Assembly: GCA_002238645.1 (NCBI GenBank)
Contig: MPMT01000020.1
Span: 1 to 64,000 of the forward strand
Length of the DNA: 64,000 nucleotides
Origin: Alphaproteobacteria bacterium bin52
Lineage (GTDB): Bacteria; Pseudomonadota; Alphaproteobacteria; Thalassobaculales; Thalassobaculaceae
Direction: 5' to 3'
Shown: one piece after another, positions 7,634 to 16,727 of the stretch
How positions within the stretch are numbered: position 1 is the first letter of the stretch
How the letters are laid out: each line of letters opens with the position of its first letter
Notes under the pieces: model-generated
Told to the model about the DNA's origin: nothing
Database searches by the model: none
What the model saw: only the letters and a program-made list of their open reading frames with translations
Position numbers and translations under genes: made by a program

Positions 7634-7734
7634 GGCGGACTTGACCGCGGTGCCGATCGGCTGTGCGGACGCATGTCCGGCCACGACTGCCCGGGGCGCC
7701 GCGCAGCGGGGCGTGAACACGGGCGAGCCGCACG

Positions 7735-7818
7735 ATGTCTTGCCACCCGGCGGACCACGGGTCCGCCATCGTTGCAAACCGGCGGGCCCGAAGAAATGAT
7801 GATGCCCTTTCGCAAGGC
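7735..7818. repeat. Dispersed intergenic repeat, right copy
   Basis: Partner of 3790-3873, same orientation. It contains a perfect small hairpin, ggcggacc-acg-ggtccgcc, which is only partly kept in the left copy. It ends just before the start of the methyltransferase gene. Confidence 0.55.
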
Positions 7819-7845
7819 ACGGGCGGGACGATGCGGGACAGGACG

Positions 7846-8664
7846 ATGCCTGACGGCACGGTATGCAACGGCGGGCCCGCGCAAACGGAGTGGGAACTGC
7901 ACAACCTGGATTTCGTGGCTCATGCGGCGCTGGTCGCGGACCGGTCCGTGGATCTCGTGGTCGCCGATCCGCCATACCGTCTTGGCAAGGATTACGGAAA
8001 CGGGTCTGACCGGCGCTCCGAGGATGAGTTCCTGCAATGGACCCGGAGCTGGATCCTGCGCGTGCTGCCCAAGCTGAAGCCGACGGGCAGTCTCTACCTG
8101 TTTGCAACCTGGAGACACGCACCGGAGATCTTCTCGTTCGTGAAGCAGCACATGACCATGATCAACGAAATCATCTGGGACCGGCGGGTGCCGAGCATGG
8201 GGGGATCGACCCGCAGGTTCTCCTCGGTGCACGACACCATCGGGTTGTTTGCGCTGACTTCCGGCTACTACTTCGACATCGACGCGGTCAGGATTCCGTA
8301 TGATGCCGTGACACGGAAGGCGCGGTCGCGGCGCCGCTTCGAGGGCAGCCGGTGGCTCGAGAAGGGCTACAACCCGAAGGATGTGTGGAGCGTGTCGCGC
8401 CTGCACAGGCAGCACCGGGAGCGCGAGGACCACCCGACCCAGAAGCCGCTCGAGATCGTCGAGCGCATGGTCCGGGCGAGCTGCCCCGAGGACGGGCTGG
8501 TGCTCGATCCCTTCGCGGGCTCGGGAACGACGCTCGATGCCTGCATCAGGAACCGGCGACGTTGTGTCGCCTTCGAACTGAACGGCGAGTACTGTCGGAT
8601 CATCCGTGCACGGGCCGGACGGGCGGCATCCGGCTCGACCGGGAAGCCGGGTTCGACAGGATAG
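7846..8664 (+). CDS. Site-specific DNA methyltransferase (N4/N6 type, beta class)
   Basis: The 272-residue enzyme should methylate the exocyclic amine of adenine or cytosine using S-adenosylmethionine. Catalytic motif IV (ADPPYRLG, near base 7965) comes before the cofactor motif I (LDPFAGSGTTL, near 8505), the beta-class order, with HPTQKPLE between them. The start at 7846 has AGGA nearby; the ATG at 7831 would add five residues. No restriction endonuclease lies next to it, so it is solitary in this window. It is shorter than CcrM and I do not recognise the C-terminal DNA-binding domain of CcrM, so it is unlikely to be the essential GANTC enzyme. Confidence 0.88.
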   Translation: MPDGTVCNGGPAQTEWELHNLDFVAHAALVADRSVDLVVADPPYRLGKDYGNGSDRRSEDEFLQWTRSWILRVLPKLKPTGSLYLFATWRHAPEIFSFVKQHMTMINEIIWDRRVPSMGGSTRRFSSVHDTIGLFALTSGYYFDIDAVRIPYDAVTRKARSRRRFEGSRWLEKGYNPKDVWSVSRLHRQHREREDHPTQKPLEIVERMVRASCPEDGLVLDPFAGSGTTLDACIRNRRRCVAFELNGEYCRIIRARAGRAASGSTGKPGSTG

Positions 8665-8911
8665 GCCCGCATGCCGGTACCGGCCGGCAGGGCGCTCTCC
8701 GCGAGACCGGGATTGCCGGGGAGGACAGGGAGAAGAGGCAACGGGTACTTCGGCGCCGCCGGGCGGGGATCGTGCTAGGTGCCTATGCCTGTCGGCCGCT
8801 GCTGTCGCCGGTGTCGACAGGGCGCGCCCGGTTTGGGACAGTCTGTCGCGCAGCGGACGTGCACTTCGGTGCGGCACTCCACCATCCGGCCCCAGGAGAC
8901 CGGGCACGCTG

Positions 8912-9841
8912 ATGACCGGAAGCCAGGACAAGGGTTCGCGCCGCGCACACCAGTCCCGCGATCGCATCGGACTGGCGATTCTGCTCGTGATCGTCGCCGT
9001 CGCACTGTTCTCGATCCTCAACGCCGAGGTGAAGATCCTGCGGGCGGACTACGGGGCGGTGCAGCTGGTCTGGGCGCGCTACGCCGGCGCCCTGGTCTTC
9101 ATGGTCGTGGTCTTCACCCCGGTTCGTGGTCCGCACTTCCTGCGGCTGCGCACGGCCCGGCCCCTGGCCCAGGTGCTGCGGGGTGCCTGCCTGCTCAGCT
9201 CATCGCTGTGTTTCTTTCTCGCGATCAAGTGGGTGCCGCTGGCACTTGCCGCCGCCATCACCATGCTGGGACCGGTCTTCATCACCGCCCTCTCAGGGCC
9301 GTTTCTCGGCGAAAGGGTCGGGCCGAGACGATGGACGGCTGTCATCATCGGGTTTGTCGGTGCGCTGGTCATCATTCGGCCGGGGTTCGGTGACACACCA
9401 TGGCAGATCGTCTTCACGCTGGGCACGGCCGTCACCAGCGCACTCTACGCGCTGATCACGCGCCGGTTGTCCTCGAGCGAGGACGCCGCAACCTCCACCA
9501 CCATTACCAACCTGCTCGGGACCCTGGCGCTCAGCCTGGTGGTGTGGAGCACCTGGAACACGCCCCCAAGCGCACTCGAGATCGCGATGATTGCCTCGCT
9601 CGGCCTGCTGTCGGGTCTCGGCCACTACCTCTACACCGTCGCGCTCGGCTGGGGTCCGGCGTCAGTCGTGGCTCCGTTCAACTACGGTCACCTGATCTTC
9701 TCCGCGATCCTGGGATTCCTGGTCTTCGGGTACTTCCCCGACCTGTGGGCCTGGGTCGGCGCGGGACTGATCGTGGCGTCGGGCCTGTACATCGGGTATC
9801 GCGAGGCCGTGCTCTCGAAGAGCGGCAGGCGCACGGGCTGA
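8912..9841 (+). CDS. EamA/DMT-superfamily transporter
   Basis: This 309-residue protein has about ten hydrophobic helices in two EamA repeats, with the repeat signature ALAAAITMLGPVF in the first half and ASVVAPFNYGHLIFS in the second. Family members move metabolites such as amino acids, sugars or drugs across the inner membrane, commonly outward. The ATG at 8912 follows an AGGAG about 14 bases upstream; the longer frame from 8606 runs through intergenic sequence. It faces the catabolic cluster that follows with only 17 bp between the two stop codons. The substrate cannot be inferred. Confidence 0.85.
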   Translation: MTGSQDKGSRRAHQSRDRIGLAILLVIVAVALFSILNAEVKILRADYGAVQLVWARYAGALVFMVVVFTPVRGPHFLRLRTARPLAQVLRGACLLSSSLCFFLAIKWVPLALAAAITMLGPVFITALSGPFLGERVGPRRWTAVIIGFVGALVIIRPGFGDTPWQIVFTLGTAVTSALYALITRRLSSSEDAATSTTITNLLGTLALSLVVWSTWNTPPSALEIAMIASLGLLSGLGHYLYTVALGWGPASVVAPFNYGHLIFSAILGFLVFGYFPDLWAWVGAGLIVASGLYIGYREAVLSKSGRRTG

Positions 9842-9858
9842 CGGCGCGCCCCGCCGGG

Positions 9859-10830
9859 TCACGATCCCAGGACTTCGGCGTTGATCACGTTGTCGGGATC
9901 AAGCCTGCCGTCAAAGCAGTCGACCACGTTCCGGGCCGCGGCAGCGCCCATCCGGAACATCGATTCCTCCGTGACCCCTGCCGAATGCGGCGAGACGATG
10001 ATGTTGTCGAGTTCGAACAGCGGTTCGTCGGCACTCGCCGGTTCGACCACGAACGGGTCGATGCCGGCTCCGGCGATGACCCGGTCGCGCAGTGCGCCGT
10101 AGAGCGCCTTCTCGTCGACGATATTGCCGCGCGCCGTGTTCACCACGAAGGCCGTCGGCTTCATCGCGGCCAGTTCGGCCGTTCCGACCATGCCGTCGGT
10201 CTCGTCGTTCTTCGGACAGTTGACCGAGAGGAAGTCGATCTCCGGGAGCAGCGCGCGCCAGTCCTGCACCGGGGTGGCGCCCGCCGTCGCGATCGCGTCC
10301 TGGATCACGTAGGGGTCGTGTACCAGCACCTTCATGCCCATGGCGGCGCACATGGGAACCAGCCGCCGGCCGATCCGTCCGAACCCGAGGATCAGCACGG
10401 TGCGACCGGCCAGGTCGAAGGCCGGGGTGTCGAAACGGACGTTCCAGTTGCCCTTGCGAACCTCGCGGTCATACAGCAGGGCGCGCTTGGCAAGCGCCAT
10501 CATGAAGAACAGCGAGTGTTCGGCGACGGTGATCGAGTTCGCGGTGCCGACCACGGCGAGCGGAACGCCGGCCTCGGTCAGCGCCGGCACGTCGACCGCG
10601 TCATAGCCGACACCGTGCCGGGCGACGATCTTCAGCCGGGCGGCACTCGCGATGATCCGCCGGGTAAACGGGGCCACGCCCAGGATCGCGGCATCGTAGT
10701 TACCGATGTGCTGCAGGATGTTGTCCTCCGACAGCTCGGTAAACCGTTCGACCTCGATGTCGTCGCGTTCGTCGAACACCGACCTCAGGCCCGAGGTGTA
10801 GGGCATCTGCAGCATCACGCGGTAGGTCAT
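9859..10830 (-). CDS. D-isomer-specific 2-hydroxyacid dehydrogenase
   Basis: The 323-residue protein has the split catalytic domain of the family around a Rossmann fold. The NAD motif is LGFGRIGRR (near residue 150), the substrate arginine is in NTARGNIV, the glutamate in VVEP and the catalytic histidine in SPHSAGVT. It resembles phosphoglycerate dehydrogenase-like enzymes of carbohydrate-acid catabolism more than SerA, since no regulatory ACT domain follows. GGAGAG precedes the ATG at 10830. It is the last gene of a minus-strand run that includes two SDRs and a hydratase. Confidence 0.88.
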   Translation of the reverse strand: MTYRVMLQMPYTSGLRSVFDERDDIEVERFTELSEDNILQHIGNYDAAILGVAPFTRRIIASAARLKIVARHGVGYDAVDVPALTEAGVPLAVVGTANSITVAEHSLFFMMALAKRALLYDREVRKGNWNVRFDTPAFDLAGRTVLILGFGRIGRRLVPMCAAMGMKVLVHDPYVIQDAIATAGATPVQDWRALLPEIDFLSVNCPKNDETDGMVGTAELAAMKPTAFVVNTARGNIVDEKALYGALRDRVIAGAGIDPFVVEPASADEPLFELDNIIVSPHSAGVTEESMFRMGAAAARNVVDCFDGRLDPDNVINAEVLGS

Positions 10831-10999
10831 GCCGGATCTCTCCATGTTCCTGGTGTTGCTTCGGTCACGGACCGCACCCGTACCGGGCGCTCGCCGGAGC
10901 GGTCGATCACGACACTTCGGTCCGCCGGAGGGAGCCGGGACTACAGCCCCAACGCCGGTTCCGTGTCAATCCGGGTGCGCAAACCGCTTCGCGCCGGTA

Positions 11000-11764
11000 T
11001 CAGTAGATCGTGACACCGCTGTCGACCGAGATGACCTGGCCGGTGGTGATCTCCGATTCGTCGGATGCGAGGTAGACCGCCAGGTTGGCCATGTGGATCG
11101 GCTGTCCGAAGCCGAGCAGGTGCTGGTCGGCCAGTTTCTGGATTTCCGACGAGTTCTCGATCATGCCCTTCACCCGGTCGGACAGCGTGACCGAGGGTGC
11201 AATCGCGTTCACCCGGATCCGGTCAGGGGCGTACTCGACCGCCATGGACCTCGTGACCGCCGCGACACCACCCTTGGCCGCGGTGTAGCAGTCGCGCCCC
11301 GGCAGGGCCATCAGCGCCACGTTCGATGCCATGTTGATCACCGATCCGCCGCCTGAAGCCGCAATCCGCGGGATTGCGAGGCTCGAGCACACGAAGGTGC
11401 CGTACAGGTCGAGCGTGATCACCCGCCAGAACTCCTCGTCCGGCGCCTCGGTCACGGGACCGTCGGCAAGGGTGGAGCCGCCGGCGTTGTTGTGAAGCAC
11501 GTGCAGAGCCCCCCAGTCCCCGACGATCCGGTCCACGGCCGCCGCAACACTCGCCCGGTCGGTCACGTCGGTCTCGATGAAGACCGCGCCGCCCCCGTCC
11601 GCGGCTGCCGCGCCGGCCTCTTCGGCCGTTTCCTGTCCACGCCCGGCGTCGATGTCGAGAGCCGCCACCCGCGCACCCTCCTGTGCAAACCGGATCGCGG
11701 TTGCCCGGCCGATCCCGCCGCCGGCTCCTGTGATCATCGCGACCTTGCCGTTCATTCGTCCCAT
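11000..11764 (-). CDS. Short-chain dehydrogenase/reductase
   Basis: A classical SDR of 254 residues: cofactor motif GAGGGIGRA at the N-terminus, NNAG in the centre, the catalytic Ser in NMASN and the active pair Y-x-x-x-K in CYTAAKGG. It should oxidise or reduce a secondary alcohol or ketone with NAD(P). The sequence after the active site (APSVTLSDRVKGM) is like that of the second SDR at 13543-14292, so the two may be related paralogues acting in one pathway. Confidence 0.88.
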   Translation of the reverse strand: MGRMNGKVAMITGAGGGIGRATAIRFAQEGARVAALDIDAGRGQETAEEAGAAAADGGGAVFIETDVTDRASVAAAVDRIVGDWGALHVLHNNAGGSTLADGPVTEAPDEEFWRVITLDLYGTFVCSSLAIPRIAASGGGSVINMASNVALMALPGRDCYTAAKGGVAAVTRSMAVEYAPDRIRVNAIAPSVTLSDRVKGMIENSSEIQKLADQHLLGFGQPIHMANLAVYLASDESEITTGQVISVDSGVTIY

Positions 11765-11789
11765 GGCTGCATTCTCCGTGCCGGTTTTC

Positions 11790-12605
11790 TCAGTGTGCGA
11801 AGATCACGGGGATCTGCGCTTGGTCGAGGATGATCCTGGTCGCGCCGCCGAAGATCATCTGGGTCAGCCGACTCTGGGTGTAGGCGCCCTTGACCAGGAA
11901 ATCGACCCCCGCCTCGGCGGCGATATCAAGCGAGCGGGTGCCCGGGTTGCCGCCGCCGGGCCCCGCCTTGAGCTCGACCTCGATGTCGTGGCTGGCGAGG
12001 TAGTCGACGAGGGCATCACCGCCGGGGCCGGCATGGACCCAGCCTTCCACCGTGATCACGATCACCCGGGAGGCGGCGCGCAGGATCGGCATGGCGAGCG
12101 CGACCACGCGCGCGGTTTCGGTCGAGTGGTTCCAGGCAATTCCGACGACATCGCCGAACGGACGTTCCCACTGTTCCGGGATCAGGACCGTCGGCCGGCC
12201 GCCTTCGAACAGCGCCATCTCGAACAGGGTCTGCCAGTGCGGGTTGTCCTTGGAACGGGTGTACAGCGAGACGTCGTGGACACGTGCCGCCTCGCCGACC
12301 TGGCGCCAGTTGGAGATGGCGGACATGTCGACGTTGACCGTATCGGCGGCCATCGGCGGGTCGCAGGCCGCGATCCGTTCGCGGATCCGGGCCACGGCCG
12401 CGTCCCGGTGCGTCTCGAGTTCGCCGTCGAGCCCGTCATAGGAAACGACACCTCCGCTCATCGGGTCGACGATGACCGGATCGGGCAATCGCGGGCAGAA
12501 CATGGCGGTGATCCGGCTGCCGTGCCTTTGCGCGAGCGCCGCGGCCGCCGCGACTGGCGCGTCGTCGGCCGAGTCAGATCCGAATGGCAGAAGAATCCGT
12601 TTCAT
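11790..12605 (-). CDS. Universal stress protein (two UspA domains)
   Basis: The 271-residue protein holds two UspA folds, the first starting MKRILLPFGSDSAD and the second near VGIAWNHSTETAR. The C-terminal nucleotide loop reads KGAYTQSRLTQMIFGG, where many relatives have GAYGHSR; one glycine of the G-x2-G-x9-G motif is therefore replaced by Thr. The ATG at 12605 has GGAG upstream. It sits between two catabolic genes, 25 bp from each, and is probably cotranscribed. Its role in stress or metabolite sensing is family knowledge, not shown here. Confidence 0.85.
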   Translation of the reverse strand: MKRILLPFGSDSADDAPVAAAAALAQRHGSRITAMFCPRLPDPVIVDPMSGGVVSYDGLDGELETHRDAAVARIRERIAACDPPMAADTVNVDMSAISNWRQVGEAARVHDVSLYTRSKDNPHWQTLFEMALFEGGRPTVLIPEQWERPFGDVVGIAWNHSTETARVVALAMPILRAASRVIVITVEGWVHAGPGGDALVDYLASHDIEVELKAGPGGGNPGTRSLDIAAEAGVDFLVKGAYTQSRLTQMIFGGATRIILDQAQIPVIFAH

Positions 12606-12632
12606 CTGCATCTCCTTGTTGCGTCGCGCCAA

Positions 12633-13424
12633 TCATGTCACCCGCAGTTCGACCGATCCGATGCCTTGTACGGTATACCGGGCGGTGTCGCCAGATACGG
12701 CAAACCGCGTCGCCAGGGTCGATCCGGTCATGACCAGTTCACCGGCCCTGAGCGGACGGCCCTGTCGAGCGAGCAGGTTGGCAAGGAAGGCGAGGGACGC
12801 GAGTGGTGAACCCATGGCGGCACCGGTGACCGCAGTCTCGATCTCGCCATTGTAGTCCAGGGTGACCGGAACCGTCGCCAGGTCGAGGTCGCGCCAGCCG
12901 GCGCTCTCGGCGCCGAGCACGATGCCGCCGCACCAGGCATTGTCGGCGATGAGTGAGTTGGCATCGAGGCTGGAGTAGTCGGCGTCCCTGTCCTCGATCA
13001 GCTCGAAAGCGGGCATGACCGCATCGACATGGTTGCGAATGCTGGCCGCGTCCTGCTCCCGTCCCGGCGGGACGTCGCGGCCGATGCGGACCGCGAGTTC
13101 GAACTCGAGCCCGAGACGCACGAAACCGTCGCGCCGGATCTCGGCCGGTCCGTGGTGGACCATGGCGGCGAGGATCGTTCCGGCACAGGGTTCCGAGACT
13201 CCGACGAGATCGCGGATCGCCTGCGAGGTGAGCGCGATCTTGTAGCCGACACCCGAGCCCTCGCCCTGTTCCTGCCACAGTTCGACCAGCTCCTGCTGAA
13301 CCAGGTAGGCCTCGTCGACGGACCGCGGCGCAAGCCCGCCTTCAAGACCGGCAAACCTCGAACGCGCCGCATGGGCGTCCAGCAGGTGGCGGGCGATGGC
13401 GCTGATGCGTGCAGCACCTGACAT
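12633..13424 (-). CDS. 2-keto-4-pentenoate hydratase-like protein (FAH superfamily)
   Basis: The 263-residue protein matches the MhpD/hydratase branch of the fumarylacetoacetate hydrolase superfamily: SVDEAYLVQQELV near residue 34, GYKIALTS, LEFELAVRIGRDV with the metal-binding acidic residues, and GSPLASLAFLANLL late in the fold. Enzymes of this group hydrate 2-hydroxy-dienoates in meta-cleavage pathways or decarboxylate related oxo-acids. AGGAGG lies eight bases before the ATG at 13424, an excellent start; the longer frame to 13778 overlaps the next gene and is spurious. The setting between dehydrogenases suggests carbon-acid catabolism. Confidence 0.85.
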   Translation of the reverse strand: MSGAARISAIARHLLDAHAARSRFAGLEGGLAPRSVDEAYLVQQELVELWQEQGEGSGVGYKIALTSQAIRDLVGVSEPCAGTILAAMVHHGPAEIRRDGFVRLGLEFELAVRIGRDVPPGREQDAASIRNHVDAVMPAFELIEDRDADYSSLDANSLIADNAWCGGIVLGAESAGWRDLDLATVPVTLDYNGEIETAVTGAAMGSPLASLAFLANLLARQGRPLRAGELVMTGSTLATRFAVSGDTARYTVQGIGSVELRVT

Positions 13425-13542
13425 GAGGGTTCCTCCTGCGGTTGACACGGCGAAGTGTCCGCTACCGGGAGGCTGCTTGACAATCCCCGCCGGTACATCC
13501 CCGTGGCGACCGCCTGTTCGGGGCGTGCACGGATGAGTCCGA

Positions 13543-14292
13543 TCAGTGGAAATACGCGCCGCCGTCGACCACCAGTGTCTGGCCGGTGATGAAGGCGGCG
13601 CCGGCGGACGCAAAGAACACGACGGCGCCCACGATGTCGTCCGGGAGCTGGTCGCGCTGCAGGACCCGGGCCTGGCGCGAGATCTCCTGCAGGGTTTCGA
13701 GCTGGTGCGTGTTTGCACGGACGCCGTCCGACAGGGTGAAGCCCGGTGCCACCGCATTGACCCGGATGCCGGCAGCACCCAGTTCCTTGGCCAGCGCCTT
13801 GGTCATCGCGTTCACCGCACCCTTGCTCGCCACGTAGTGCAGCATGAAGGGGATCCCCTTGAACGGGGTTCCGGACGAGATGTTGATGACGGAGCCGCCT
13901 CCCTGTCGCCGCATGACCGGGACCACAGCGCGGGTCGCCATCGCCTGGCCGATGACGTTGACGTCAAGCACGCGTCTCCAGTCCTCGGCGGTCAGATCCT
14001 CGAAGGCGGTCAGCTGCAGCGACGAGTAGATGCCGGCGTTGTTGACCAGCACATCGATGCGGCCAAACGCATCGACAGCGGCTTCGGCCATGGCCTCGGT
14101 CTCGTGCCGGCTCGAGACATCGCAGGCAATGCCGATGGCACGGTTGCTGCCAAGTGCCGCGGCGGCCTCGACCGCTCCCTCGCGGTCAGCGATCACCACC
14201 GCGGCGCCCTCCCCGAGCAGTCCCTTCGCCAACGCGTGGCCGATCCCCATCGCCCCGCCGGTCACCACTGCGACCCGTCCCTCGCATTGCAT
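13543..14292 (-). CDS. Short-chain dehydrogenase/reductase
   Basis: A classical 249-residue SDR with GGAMGIGHA for cofactor binding, NNAGIYSS, the Ser of NISSGT and the catalytic pair in HYVASKGA. A GGGGGA sequence precedes the ATG. The segment APGFTLSDGV resembles that of the SDR at 11000-11764. It lies between a hydratase and a cupin gene on the same strand. The substrate is unknown. Confidence 0.88.
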   Translation of the reverse strand: MQCEGRVAVVTGGAMGIGHALAKGLLGEGAAVVIADREGAVEAAAALGSNRAIGIACDVSSRHETEAMAEAAVDAFGRIDVLVNNAGIYSSLQLTAFEDLTAEDWRRVLDVNVIGQAMATRAVVPVMRRQGGGSVINISSGTPFKGIPFMLHYVASKGAVNAMTKALAKELGAAGIRVNAVAPGFTLSDGVRANTHQLETLQEISRQARVLQRDQLPDDIVGAVVFFASAGAAFITGQTLVVDGGAYFH

Positions 14293-14354
14293 CGCCTGTC
14301 CCCCTTTCCTTACCGTTGACGGTCAACACTCATGCGCGCGGGGCGTGCGGCCCG

Positions 14355-15005
14355 CTATGCCGGGCCCAGCCGGACCGGCGACTCCGCGAACACCCGGTAG
14401 CTCTGGGACTTCGGCCTGTCGCGGTCCTCTTCCTTCACGTATCGGATCGACGATGTGCCGAGCAGGGTGCGCGGCAGCACCATGGAGCGGATGAACCGGC
14501 TGGGCACGCTGGCGGATGCCTGGGCGAACACCGGTTCGGGCCCTTCCTCGAACCAGGCGCTGCCGGGACAGTAGGTGGTGGAGTGTCCGGCCGTGTCGAT
14601 CCGGATGTCACCTTCCTTCAGGCACCGGATCCCGGGACCCTGGTGGGTGTGCAGGAGAGCGGATCCGCCGGCAGGGAACGCGACACTGTCGAGGCGCAAC
14701 AGAAGGTCGTCAGCGATCGTCGCCGGCTCCACCGGACCGGAGCAGCGAAGTGCTGCGCGGTGCCGGCAGTCGCCCGCACCTGTGCCCGACGGCACAACGT
14801 CCCACCGCCACAGCGTGGCGCCCCCGGCGTCCGCCCGGACCAGTGCCGTTCCCGCCAGCACGACTCCATTGTCGGCGGCGACGCCTGCCCCTTCCACCAG
14901 CGCGCCGCCGGCCGCAACGTAGATCGCCCGTGCTTCCGATTCGCCGAACCGGACTTCCTCGCCACCTGACAGGATGTCCTCGAACAGCTGCATGACATAC
15001 GACAT
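14355..15005 (-). CDS. Cupin-fold protein of unknown function
   Basis: The 216-residue protein shows a cupin-type beta-rich pattern: [18 protein letters not shown] reads like cupin motif 1 (His-x-His and a distant Glu) and [18 protein letters not shown] like motif 2. The earlier part ([17 protein letters not shown]) suggests a two-domain bicupin. The start at 15005 ([12 protein letters not shown]) was taken; the upstream frame to 15149 is rich in Arg and Pro and looks non-coding. A perfect 20-bp palindrome lies 24 bp upstream. It heads the minus-strand catabolic run. No specific enzyme activity can be assigned. Confidence 0.65.
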   Translation of the reverse strand: MSYVMQLFEDILSGGEEVRFGESEARAIYVAAGGALVEGAGVAADNGVVLAGTALVRADAGGATLWRWDVVPSGTGAGDCRHRAALRCSGPVEPATIADDLLLRLDSVAFPAGGSALLHTHQGPGIRCLKEGDIRIDTAGHSTTYCPGSAWFEEGPEPVFAQASASVPSRFIRSMVLPRTLLGTSSIRYVKEEDRDRPKSQSYRVFAESPVRLGPA

Positions 15006-15028
15006 CGTCGCCTCGCGATCGTGTTCCC

Positions 15029-15048
15029 GCCCCGGACCGGTCCGGGGC
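15029..15048. promoter_or_regulatory. Perfect 20-bp palindrome, candidate operator
   Basis: GCCCCGGACC is followed directly by its own reverse complement. With no loop it is a poor terminator and a better fit to a dimeric repressor site, 24 bp upstream of the cupin start codon in a 275-bp gap between divergent genes. High GC makes short palindromes more likely by chance, so the call is tentative. Confidence 0.4.
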
Positions 15049-15280
15049 CTGTCACCCGACACAAGTCTATCCGGCGATACCCGGGGAGGCCACATGGTCC
15101 GGAGATCGTCAGGCCGGGTGGTGGCGTTGCCTGGACGGCTGCCGGACACCTATGATTGGTGCGGACGCGACATGTGCCGGGGGCGAGAGTGTCCAACCTG
15201 CTGCTCCGAGTGTCCCCGAGCGACGGCGAGGGGGAGCCCGCAGCCGGATCCGAAGGACGGGTGAAGATCCGGAGGGTCGT

Positions 15281-16615
15281 GTGCTGACCCGCGCTTTTCT
15301 CGCCGGTCACGATGGCCTTGCCGGTCGCAGCCTCGCGTGCGCCCTGACATCTGCCGGAACCCGGGTTCGGACCGACGCGGACGTGGCGGGACCGGCGGAC
15401 GTCGCAGCGCTTGACGAACTCTTCGCCACGTTCCGGCCCCTCGGCGTGATCGATGCCATGCCCCCGAGCATGGTCGACGGTGCAGGGCCGGCAGGCGGCA
15501 TGGACCGTCTCTTGCGGGCCCAGCGCACGGTTCTGTCAGCGGCGCATCGTTTCGGTGCCGAGACGCTGCTCTACAGCTGGTCCTGCGACGAGACCGGGCG
15601 AGGGTATCGGGCCTGCCGGGAATTCGGAGCGGCCCTTCTCGAGGCATGGCGTCGGGAGCATGGACTGCGTGCGACCGTCGTGGCGTCCCGCGGTCTTGCC
15701 GGATGGGAGGATGCGGCCTGTACCCGGCCGGTAGGTTCCGTTGCCCGTCTGGTCCGGGACATCTACCGTGCGCGGAACGCGCATGCGGACCATGTCGAGG
15801 TGGCGGGTGATCCGGCTGCACCTTGCCGGTACATGTCCGGCGCCGACTGGGCGCGGACCTGTCTCGAGGTGCTCGAGGACGGAACGGGCGGTGGGACGGT
15901 GCTGATCGATCCCGTGTCCGACATGTCGCTCGGTGAGGCGGTTGCGGTGGTCGCCCGGGTTGCGGAGTACGCGGGCAGTATCGCGTGGCGCCGCGCCGCG
16001 CCGGTCCGGCTGCCCGCGGGGGATCGCATGGTCCGGCCCGTGCAGGACACCGGGCTTGCGACCGTGCTCGAGCAGTACTGTCGTGCCCATGCCGCTGGCG
16101 ACGGCACCGTCGGGTCCGGGCGGGTGGTCCGGGCCGGCAGACCGAAAGGCGATGCCGGTGCGACCGGGCAGGTCCGCACCTGGCGCGCCAACGGGCTTGT
16201 GGTGGGATTTACCAACGGCTGCTTCGACGTACTGCACGCAGGCCATGTCTCGCTGCTGCGCCAGGCGCGCGCGGAATGCGACCGGCTGGTCGTCGGGCTC
16301 AATGACGATGCATCGGTTTCGCGCCTGAAGGGCCCCGGGCGGCCGGTCCACACGGTCGGGCAGCGCGCGGCGGTGCTGAACGCAATCAGGGATGTGGACG
16401 CGGTGGTGGTGTTCGCGGAGGACACCCCGGAACGGCTGATCAGGGACCTGCGCCCCGACATCCTGGTGAAGGGGGCGGACTACGACGCCGACGAGGTGGT
16501 TGGTGCGGACTTCGTGCGCGCCCGTGGAGGCAGGGTCGTGCTGGCGCGGCTGGAGGCGGGCCTGAGTTCGACCGCGGCCATCGAGCGGCTGGCACGACGC
16601 GGGCCTCGCGCATGA
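15281..16615 (+). CDS. Fusion of an epimerase-like domain and an HldE-type cytidylyltransferase-fold domain
   Basis: The 444-residue protein has two parts. Residues 1 to about 280 look like an extended SDR related to GDP-fucose synthase, with G9-x-x-G12-x-x-G15 (AGHDGLAG) but with YRACREFG where the active YxxxK should be, so Lys is replaced by Arg and catalysis is doubtful. The C-terminal 150 residues match the nucleotidyltransferase half of HldE/Rfa[18 protein letters not shown] with the HxGH motif and [17 protein letters not shown]. That domain normally adenylylates heptose-1-phosphate for the LPS core. The kinase half of HldE is absent. The GTG at 15281 has GGAGGG four bases before it; the longer frame upstream is not coding-like. 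Confidence 0.8.
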   Translation: MLTRAFLAGHDGLAGRSLACALTSAGTRVRTDADVAGPADVAALDELFATFRPLGVIDAMPPSMVDGAGPAGGMDRLLRAQRTVLSAAHRFGAETLLYSWSCDETGRGYRACREFGAALLEAWRREHGLRATVVASRGLAGWEDAACTRPVGSVARLVRDIYRARNAHADHVEVAGDPAAPCRYMSGADWARTCLEVLEDGTGGGTVLIDPVSDMSLGEAVAVVARVAEYAGSIAWRRAAPVRLPAGDRMVRPVQDTGLATVLEQYCRAHAAGDGTVGSGRVVRAGRPKGDAGATGQVRTWRANGLVVGFTNGCFDVLHAGHVSLLRQARAECDRLVVGLNDDASVSRLKGPGRPVHTVGQRAAVLNAIRDVDAVVVFAEDTPERLIRDLRPDILVKGADYDADEVVGADFVRARGGRVVLARLEAGLSSTAAIERLARRGPRA

Positions 16616-16727
16616 ACGGACCGGTACGCAGAGCATCGCGGCAGGGTATGATGCCGGAGATCGTGGTTCGAGGTGCACGGGCAATACGGCCGGTTCCCGG
16701 CGGCCGCAGGGTCGAAACGGAGACTCC

